Of a stretch of DNA of 9,434 nucleotides, positions 1-4,959 are shown in pieces. The stretch's first letter is position 1. Every line of letters begins with the position of its first letter. Source of the DNA: JAQGMO01 sp050954505 (GTDB lineage Bacteria; Pseudomonadota; Gammaproteobacteria; Burkholderiales; Burkholderiaceae_D); contig JBPBPY010000065.1 of NCBI GenBank assembly GCA_050954505.1, positions 1 to 9,434 on the forward strand, in the 5' to 3' direction. A model generated the notes under the pieces. It ran no database searches. It had not been told where the DNA came from and worked only from the letters and a program-made list of their open reading frames with translations. A program made the position numbers and the translations under genes.

Positions 1-1352
1 TCAAGAGCCACGATCTTTCCGAGGTAAGGAAACTGGCGGCGGCCGGCGCGCAGATGGCATCGTTATCGAACGACAAGTCTGGCATCTTGCTTGATGTATT
101 GAAATCAACCGATCTGGACAAGCAGCGCTGCCTGATCGAACTCGGTGTTGATTTCGTTCCTGTCCTGGACGCACAGCGGATGGCAAAGCATGAGAAGGAT
201 TTGCGCAGAGTCTTTCAAGCGCACCCCGATCGCTTCAAATCCCAAGAAGCGCTGGATCGGACGGTGGATGAGCGCATGTCAGACTATGCAAAGGTATCGG
301 CTTACTGGTTTTCCAATGATTTTGCCTTGCGCGACTGGTTGCTTCACCAGCAATTGATCAAACATCCCGAAGCGGATGTGCTGAGCCCTTTTTCCAATCG
401 CCTTTGCGCAAGCTTCAGTACCTTTTATGCAGATAAATTGTTCCTCGATGACGTCACATCCGCAAAGCATTTGCCCCTGCGTAACGAGTTGTTCAGCCCG
501 GAAGACGATCCGGCCTTCGTGGGCAGCTTCGAGTTCAGGCGGACGTACCAGCATGAACCGACTATTTTTCGGTCAGACAACGGCGATATCAGCAGCCGCA
601 TCGCGGAGGCCTTGTTTAAGATCAGAACGCTGGCGACCGACTTTGCAATGACCAGAAAGAGCACAGGGATCAAGCCGCAGCAGATCAAGGCCCTGACAGC
701 CTGCATGCTGGCCAATCTGCAGGACCACATGAAAGGCGACCCAGCGGTCTACGTACAGGAGCACCTGGGTTTCAGCCGGGACGCGACAAGCAAACTGATC
801 GAACTCGAGCAGCGCCAGAGAAAGAGCCTGGAACAGCTCGGCCATGACGGCCTGTCGGAAATTGCCACCTATCTGGAGAAAATCACCATCATCGATGATT
901 GCTTCCTGGCGCTGGCGGCAGTGCCCGATGATGACGAACATGCGCTTCAAGATGGAAAACCAGGGCGTGCTGCGCTGGAAAAAAGTCTGCTGCAAGTTGT
1001 CACGACCAAGTCAGGCTTTTCCAACGGTGTCGCCGCTTTTTTGATCCGCTGCACACTCGATGCCATCGATGATTCTGGCAAGCAGCCGACAAATCTGAAC
1101 ATTCCGGCAAACCTCACTTGCGATCAGCACCGGTCACTGCTGTTCAACACCTGGCGCGCCAAGGCAGAGAGCGTCCTGGTCGACAAGATGAAGGAAAAAA
1201 TTGGTGCCCAGGAAGTACTTCGTGAAATCGCCGGCGAACAGGTCGCGCCGCGATTTGAAGAAACTTTCCACCGTTTCATGCAATGGCAATTTGGTACGCT
1301 GCATGGCTTTATCGATGCCATGCAGGAGCGCATCGAAAAGCGTAACGGCTAG
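1..1352 (+). CDS. Uncharacterised ankyrin-like/helical protein, paralog 1 (5' end outside window)
   Basis: I do not recognise a named family. The frame is open from the left edge (first whole codon at 3-5) to TAG at 1350-1352. The first in-frame ATG, at 54, is probably not the start: the 17 codons before it (KSHDLSEVRKLAAAGAQ) align with residues 131-148 of the downstream paralog, so the true start lies outside the window. The product is soluble and mostly helical. It opens with two ankyrin-like helix pairs ending in ELGVDF. Next is a 45-residue stretch with an HPD tripeptide (codons 222-230), then a conserved region (WFSND, LSPFSN, DISSR, QQIKALTA, GFSRDA, IIDDCF, SGFSNG, FLIRC, LDAID) and a final QW/FG..HGF helix. 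Similarity to the next gene runs end to end, which implies tandem duplication. No signal peptide or membrane helix is visible in this part. An effector role is conjecture. Confidence 0.85.
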   Translation, partial: KSHDLSEVRKLAAAGAQMASLSNDKSGILLDVLKSTDLDKQRCLIELGVDFVPVLDAQRMAKHEKDLRRVFQAHPDRFKSQEALDRTVDERMSDYAKVSAYWFSNDFALRDWLLHQQLIKHPEADVLSPFSNRLCASFSTFYADKLFLDDVTSAKHLPLRNELFSPEDDPAFVGSFEFRRTYQHEPTIFRSDNGDISSRIAEALFKIRTLATDFAMTRKSTGIKPQQIKALTACMLANLQDHMKGDPAVYVQEHLGFSRDATSKLIELEQRQRKSLEQLGHDGLSEIATYLEKITIIDDCFLALAAVPDDDEHALQDGKPGRAALEKSLLQVVTTKSGFSNGVAAFLIRCTLDAIDDSGKQPTNLNIPANLTCDQHRSLLFNTWRAKAESVLVDKMKEKIGAQEVLREIAGEQVAPRFEETFHRFMQWQFGTLHGFIDAMQERIEKRNG

Positions 1353-1402
1353 CAGCAGACTGGGTCGGGAAAGAGGTGAATCAACGCGCTGTTCCAGGCC
1401 AG

Positions 1403-1420
1403 CTGCCAGAACCCTGGCAG
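1403..1420. repeat. Perfect 7-bp inverted repeat in the gap between the tandem paralogs
   Basis: CTGCCAG (1403-1409) and CTGGCAG (1414-1420) flank an AACC loop, 51 bp after the first paralog's stop. No T-tract follows directly. The only T-run nearby is TTTTTTTT at 1461-1468, 40 bp further on. It could stabilise the 3' end of the upstream mRNA or be chance. The 129-bp gap (1353-1481) holds nothing else I can support apart from the ribosome binding site of the next gene. Confidence 0.3.
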
Positions 1421-1470
1421 ATCTGAAACGCAACCTTGTTCAATGCTCACTTGCCGAGTGTTTTTTTTAA

Positions 1471-1475
1471 AAGGA
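1471..1475 (+). promoter_or_regulatory. Ribosome binding site (AAGGA) that fixes the start of paralog 2
   Basis: AAGGA lies 6 nt before the ATG at 1482, an ideal Shine-Dalgarno spacing. It decides between that ATG and the in-frame ATG at 1443, which has no such site. The 13 codons from 1443 would also encode a cysteine/phenylalanine-rich stretch across the T-run, unlike the rest of the protein. Confidence 0.75.
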
Positions 1476-1481
1476 ATTATC

Positions 1482-3146
1482 ATGGCAGACCGGTCGATCA
1501 ATGCTTGGCTTCACCCATCATCGCGCGCCGTGGCGCTAACTCCCGCAGAGTTCATTCACCTGCAAACGCTGCAAGTCAATCTGGACGACACAACGCAAAC
1601 CAATGGGCAGCGTGGCAATACCTTGCCTGTCTACAGGCCGCCACGCGGTGCAGTCTTCGCCGCAGCACCTGCAATCGTACAGCCTGACGACGCCCATCGG
1701 CCCACCTTGCTACCCATGTCGGAAAATGCCGGATTGCCAAGCAATGCTGCGCAACCTGCCTCGCCACGCCTGCGCTCACGCAGACCATCGGTGCCAGGCA
1801 TCGATGGTATTGCCGCGCAGCCAGTGATCGACGTTGCTGTCGACATATCGCTGGAAGCGCTGGAAAACGCCGTCAGGAGCAAGGACGCAGGCGCCCTCAG
1901 GAAACTGGCTGCCGCCGGCGCCGATATGGCATCGTTGTCGCTGGATCGGTGCGGCGTCCTGCTGGATTTGCTGAAAATCGGGAATGGGCCGATGGAGCGC
2001 TGCCTGGCCGAACTCGGGGTTGATTTCCTGCCTGTCCTGACCCGGTTCAAGGAGCAGGCCAATGCCCGTTATCGGGACATATCGCTACGCTGGTTTTCCA
2101 CCGACCATGCATCGAGGGATTGGTCAATCTTCCAGCGTCTGCAAAACGATGCACAAACCGACCCGCTTAGCCCGTTTTCGAATACGCCTTATCGCAGCTT
2201 CAGCGATTTCTATCACGGACAACTATTCGTTACGCCCGCCACCTGCGAAACCAAACTCCCCTTCCGCAACAAGGTCTTCATGCCGGGAAAAGCGGATCCC
2301 TTTCTCGGCAGTTTCGACTTCCACGTAGCCGATCGCTATCCACACGACATTTTTCAGCCAGCCAATGTCGATATCAGCAGCCGTGTTTGGGAAGCGCTGT
2401 TTGGCATCAAGACGACAGCCATCCTGTTTGTAATATTCCCGGTCTTGACAGGTTTGAAAGAGCAGCAGATCAAGGCCCTTACGGCCATCATGCTGGTCAA
2501 CCTGCACAGTTTCCTCAAGTTGAACATGAACAGTTATCCAATTCCTGCCGAGGGCTTCAGCCGCGATGCCGTGGCTGCACTGCTGAAGACCGAGCAGCGC
2601 CAGATTGCTGCACTGGAAAAACTTGGTCAAGATGGCCTAGAGGACATGGCGCGTTACCTGACCAATATCGAGATCATTGACGATTGCTTCAGGCTGCTGG
2701 CGGACAAGATTCTTGATGAGGATGAAAGCTTGGCCGAGCAGCCAGACCGTTCCACCCTTGAGGCAAATCTGCTTGAGGTGGTCACCGCCAAGTCCGGCTT
2801 TACCAATGGCTTCGCCAGGTTCCTGATCCGCTGTGCACTCGATGCGATCGACGAATGCGGCAAGCAAATCACGCCTTTGACCATCTCAGGAGAGCTTACT
2901 TACCATCAACACCAGGCCTTGCTGACCCGCGCCCGGCGCGCCGATGTGGAGCGCAGCTTTATTGGCAAGATCAAGGAGAGGATCGACGATCCGGAAATCC
3001 TGCGTGAAGTTGGCTGCGAGACGCTTTTGCCGACTTTCGCAAACATCTTTCACCAGCTACTGAGATGGCAGCTGACCATCCTGCATGGTTTTGCGGATGG
3101 CATGCAGGAGCACATCCAGGATCGCAGCGGTTTTTTGCAGGATTGA
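1482..3146 (+). CDS. Uncharacterised ankyrin-like/helical protein, paralog 2 (complete, 554 aa)
   Basis: Function unknown. Start chosen at ATG 1482 because of the AAGGA at 1471-1475. Residues 1-120 have no signal peptide and are rich in Pro, Ala, Ser, Arg and Gln (probably disordered), with a possible short helix at 20-33. Residues 123-182 resemble two ankyrin-type helix pairs (AGALRKLAAAGAD; ERCLAELGVDF). Residues 200-554 form a long helical region shared with the upstream gene: WFSTD 204-208, LSPFSN 229-234, DISSR 297-301, QQIKALTA 328-335, GFSRDA 358-363, IIDDCF 398-403, SGFTNG 438-443, FLIRC 447-451, RWQLTILHGF 528-537. It lacks 29 residues, including the HPD motif, present in paralog 1 after the PVL motif (residues 184-186). 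The gap to paralog 1 is 129 bp, so co-transcription is possible. A disordered N-terminus ahead of ankyrin-like helices suits a secreted effector, which is inference only. Homopolymeric T precedes the gene, but I saw no clear promoter. Confidence 0.9.
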   Translation: MADRSINAWLHPSSRAVALTPAEFIHLQTLQVNLDDTTQTNGQRGNTLPVYRPPRGAVFAAAPAIVQPDDAHRPTLLPMSENAGLPSNAAQPASPRLRSRRPSVPGIDGIAAQPVIDVAVDISLEALENAVRSKDAGALRKLAAAGADMASLSLDRCGVLLDLLKIGNGPMERCLAELGVDFLPVLTRFKEQANARYRDISLRWFSTDHASRDWSIFQRLQNDAQTDPLSPFSNTPYRSFSDFYHGQLFVTPATCETKLPFRNKVFMPGKADPFLGSFDFHVADRYPHDIFQPANVDISSRVWEALFGIKTTAILFVIFPVLTGLKEQQIKALTAIMLVNLHSFLKLNMNSYPIPAEGFSRDAVAALLKTEQRQIAALEKLGQDGLEDMARYLTNIEIIDDCFRLLADKILDEDESLAEQPDRSTLEANLLEVVTAKSGFTNGFARFLIRCALDAIDECGKQITPLTISGELTYHQHQALLTRARRADVERSFIGKIKERIDDPEILREVGCETLLPTFANIFHQLLRWQLTILHGFADGMQEHIQDRSGFLQD

Positions 3147-3188
3147 GCCGCCAGCGGCTAAACCAGCCGAGCACCTGGCTTGTGCGGA

Positions 3189-3386
3189 TCAAGGCGCTTG
3201 CCTGCGCTTTTTTCCGCGACCTGGACCGAAGGCAAACAGACCGCACAGCAGCACGGGAATGGCCAGCAGCAGGGCCGAAAGCCAATCCCAGATGCCGTCG
3301 CCGATCAATGCTGCCAGCAAGCCAAGCATGGTGGCCACGCCAATCAGAATCGGCCATCGCCAGACCAGCATCTTGCCGCGCCTCAT
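3189..3386 (-). CDS. Small two-helix inner-membrane protein (65 aa) coupled to the PepSY gene
   Basis: The ATG at 3386-3384 overlaps the TGA of the PepSY gene (3385-3383) as ATGA, the classic arrangement for translational coupling. The product starts MRRGKMLVWRW and has two hydrophobic segments, about residues 11-28 and 34-52, joined by a short GDGIWDW turn. It ends in a basic tail (GRGKKRRQAP). This predicts an integral inner-membrane protein with both ends probably in the cytoplasm. Small two-helix proteins of this kind are often found directly downstream of PepSY_TM genes in siderophore-receptor loci, and their molecular role is not established. The same frame extends upstream to 3569 inside the PepSY gene, but that part is antisense-like low-quality sequence and the overlap start is far better. 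Only 42 bp separate its stop from the convergent paralog 2. Confidence 0.75.
   Translation of the reverse strand: MRRGKMLVWRWPILIGVATMLGLLAALIGDGIWDWLSALLLAIPVLLCGLFAFGPGRGKKRRQAP
3191..3213 (+). terminator. Candidate intrinsic terminator after paralog 2
   Basis: AAGGCGC (3191-3197), loop TTGCCT (3198-3203) and GCGCTTT (3204-3210) form a 7-bp stem with one G-T wobble, running into TTTTTT at 3208-3213. It lies 45 bp after the stop at 3146 and overlaps the last codons of the convergent small gene. A weaker hairpin, AGCCG/CGGCT (3146-3150/3155-3159), starts right at the stop codon but has no T-tract. Confidence 0.55.
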
Positions 3387-4636
3387 GAGCTGTGCCCCGC
3401 ATTCTTTTTCACAGGCGCCAGCGCTGCTGGCTGGCGCAGGATGGCGGTTCCTGCAACGCCGAGACCTTGTGGCGACGTGCCAGCGGCAGTGATGGCAACT
3501 GCAGCGGTGGCGGCGGGCTTGACGGCATGGACCGGATTGGCCGCCATCTTCGAGCCGCGCCGGAGCCACAGGTAAATGCCGCTACCGAGCACCACGATCA
3601 GCGCCACGTCGAGCAAGGCCCAGAGCAGCTTCAAGGGCAAGCCGCCGTAATCACCGAAGTGCAGCGGCTGCGACAGCAGCAAAGCGGTGACATACCACGG
3701 CAAGGGACGGCTGTCGGTCACCTTGCCGGTTACTGCATCGACCAGTACCGGCTGCAGCAGCTTGGCCGTCAGTGGTGCGTCGCCACGCAGGAACACGGCG
3801 TAATGATGCGGACTGGAAAACGTCGTGCCGGGAAAGGCAATGAATTTGACGGCCATGCCGGGCATTCGCGCCATGGCAGCATCCACTGCCGTCCGCAGCG
3901 AGCCAAATTTCTTCGGTACCGGCAAACCCTTGTAGGGCGCCGTCATGGCACTGACTTCGCCATTGCGCCAGATGCTGATCACCGGATCTGCCAGGGTATT
4001 GATGATGCCGGTGAAGGTGACCACGGCAGCCCACACCAGCGTGATAATTCCCAGCATGTTGTGAAAGTCCAGCCACTTGATGCGTGCGGAGAGCGTGCGC
4101 CGCACCGTGCCGAATTCCAGTTTGCGCATGAAGGGCCAGTACAGCACCACACCGGAAACAATGGCAACCATCAGCAGCAAGCCCATAAAACCGAGAAACA
4201 GCATGCCCGGCAATCCAAGGAACAGATCGGCATGCAGACGGAAGATAAAATTCATCAAGCCGCCTTCGAGCTTCGGTTCCGCCAATGGCAGGCCGCTGCG
4301 CGCATCGACGGCCACCTGCTTCATGTCGTTTTCCGAAGTCGGACTGTCGGACAGCGTGACATACCAGACCCGGTCGTCATCGACTTCCTGGGAAACAAAG
4401 GTGGGACGCTTGCCGGGGTAGCGCGCCATTGCAGTGGCGGTGACCTTGTCAAGGCTGGCGCGCCCTGCCGTGGCCGGCAGTTGCGGCGCCTGCACTTCGT
4501 CGCCCAGCGCATGGTCGATTTCATGATGGAAGATCAGCGGCAAACCGGTCAGGCACAGCAGCAGCATGAACAAGGTGCAGACCAGGCTGCTCCACTTGTG
4601 GATCCAGGCCCAAAGGCGGGTTGTATTTGCCGTCAT
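3383..4636 (-). CDS. PepSY-associated TM domain protein, putative ferrisiderophore reductase (PiuB/FoxB-like)
   Basis: 417 aa with the PepSY_TM layout. TM1 is about residues 15-37, preceded by HKWSS and followed by HHEIDH. A periplasmic PepSY-like part spans about 60-125 and includes the strand WYVTLSD. TM2 is about 144-167, TM3 about 192-215 (opening DFHNMLG), a second periplasmic part about 225-320, and TM4 about 335-357 after the family signature QPLHFGDYGG (324-331). Histidines at 13, 37, 38, 42, 135, 192 and 326 lie beside membrane segments, as expected if haem or metal is bound. FoxB- and PiuB-type relatives reduce or release iron from siderophores at the inner membrane; assigning that here rests on family and on the divergent TonB receptor. 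No good Shine-Dalgarno precedes the ATG, but a candidate small ORF ends 5 nt upstream. Oddity: residues about 360-417 form an Ala/Pro-rich cytoplasmic tail after TM4. Confidence 0.9.
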   Translation of the reverse strand: MTANTTRLWAWIHKWSSLVCTLFMLLLCLTGLPLIFHHEIDHALGDEVQAPQLPATAGRASLDKVTATAMARYPGKRPTFVSQEVDDDRVWYVTLSDSPTSENDMKQVAVDARSGLPLAEPKLEGGLMNFIFRLHADLFLGLPGMLFLGFMGLLLMVAIVSGVVLYWPFMRKLEFGTVRRTLSARIKWLDFHNMLGIITLVWAAVVTFTGIINTLADPVISIWRNGEVSAMTAPYKGLPVPKKFGSLRTAVDAAMARMPGMAVKFIAFPGTTFSSPHHYAVFLRGDAPLTAKLLQPVLVDAVTGKVTDSRPLPWYVTALLLSQPLHFGDYGGLPLKLLWALLDVALIVVLGSGIYLWLRRGSKMAANPVHAVKPAATAAVAITAAGTSPQGLGVAGTAILRQPAALAPVKKNAGHSS

Positions 4637-4641
4637 GAAAC

Positions 4642-4803
4642 TTAATCGTCAGGATGATTGGTCGGATTGGCAGCGGTGTTGTCCTTCATCACGGCATCAA
4701 ACTGCCATGCAAAGATGAAGATCGCAACAATGACGCTGGAAATGTCGCCAGGTTGAACACGGATGCATGTAATTTTTACAGCCAGTGCCAAATTTCTTTG
4801 CAT
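4642..4803 (-). CDS. Candidate 53-aa single-helix membrane protein upstream of the PepSY gene
   Basis: ATG at 4803-4801, TAA at 4644-4642. The stop lies 5 nt before the PepSY start, so the two could be translationally linked; the PepSY gene has no clear ribosome site of its own. The product begins MQRNLALAVK, has one hydrophobic segment at about residues 21-35 (ISSVIVAIFIFAW) and ends in a polar acidic tail (AANPTNHPDD), like a small membrane protein with one end exposed. The ORF begins close to the palindromic -10 element at 4818-4825, so a transcript from there would be nearly leaderless. No Shine-Dalgarno is visible, and the first 20 residues look less protein-like than the rest. It could instead be the surviving 3' end of a lost gene in the operon. 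I do not recognise a family. Confidence 0.4.
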   Translation of the reverse strand: MQRNLALAVKITCIRVQPGDISSVIVAIFIFAWQFDAVMKDNTAANPTNHPDD

Positions 4804-4825
4804 TCTTACATGCCATCATTATAAT
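4798..4825 (+). promoter_or_regulatory. Sigma-70-type promoter of the TonB receptor gene
   Basis: A perfect TATAAT stands at 4820-4825. Sixteen bases upstream is TTGCAT (4798-4803), which matches only the TTG of the -35 consensus. Transcription would begin near 4832, giving a leader of roughly 130 nt before the ATG at 4960. The -10 lies against and inside the Fur-like box, as expected for an iron-repressed promoter. Confidence 0.6.
4818..4825 (-). promoter_or_regulatory. Palindromic ATTATAAT, possible shared -10 for divergent transcription
   Basis: ATTATAAT is its own reverse complement, so TATAAT reads on the + strand at 4820-4825 and on the - strand at 4823-4818. One AT-rich core could therefore serve both the receptor and the PepSY operon. 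I see no convincing - strand -35 at 16-18 bp (around 4840-4847), so the leftward promoter is tentative. Confidence 0.3.
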
Positions 4826-4841
4826 GCAAACCATTCTCATT
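4823..4841. promoter_or_regulatory. Fur-box-like operator in the divergent intergenic region
   Basis: AATGCAAACCATTCTCATT is a 19-bp imperfect palindrome with matching AATG and CATT ends. It strongly resembles beta/gammaproteobacterial Fur boxes (derivatives of GATAATGATAATCATTATC, often ending in ATTCTCATT). It overlaps the last three bases of the -10 and the probable start site, so iron-loaded Fur would block the receptor promoter and probably the leftward one too. Confidence 0.75.
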
Positions 4842-4945
4842 TAGATTGAATGAGTTTCCAGCTCAGCAGTTGATGGGCCCTGCTTCAATGCACCCGTTTC
4901 AGTTCGCTGCCCGATCGACCCGCTTCTTTTCCATCCTTTATAACC

Positions 4946-4949
4946 AAGG
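4946..4949 (+). promoter_or_regulatory. Ribosome binding site (AAGG) of the TonB receptor
   Basis: AAGG lies 10 nt before the ATG at 4960. Together with the signal peptide that begins there, it selects this start over the in-frame TTG at 4846 and the ATGs at 4873 and 4888, all of which would place a non-secretory extension before the signal peptide. Confidence 0.55.
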
Positions 4950-4959
4950 TCATTTTTCC

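Noticed and set aside
54..56. ATG 54 as the start of paralog 1
   Set aside because: Codons before it align with the internal sequence of paralog 2, so the gene continues beyond the left edge.
1443..1481. Paralog 2 start at ATG 1443
   Set aside because: No Shine-Dalgarno, and the extra 13 residues are translated from a T-run. ATG 1482 has AAGGA at ideal spacing.
1353..1481. Type III regulon box (TTCG-N16-TTCG or GGAACC-type) upstream of paralog 2
   Set aside because: I looked for both and found neither, so no regulatory support for a type III effector role.
3392..4645. Long + strand open frame opposite the PepSY gene
   Set aside because: Its translation is His/Gln/Arg-rich with no domain, as expected for the complement of a membrane-protein gene. 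The - strand product has a clear family.
4850..4873. Short leader ORF (MSFQLSS) in the receptor 5' leader
   Set aside because: Seven codons, no ribosome site, no regulatory codon run. Chance is likely.
4846..4959. Receptor start at the in-frame TTG 4846 (761 aa)
   Set aside because: It lies next to the Fur box and just downstream of the predicted transcription start, and would put 38 residues before a clean signal peptide. ATG 4960 with AAGG is better.
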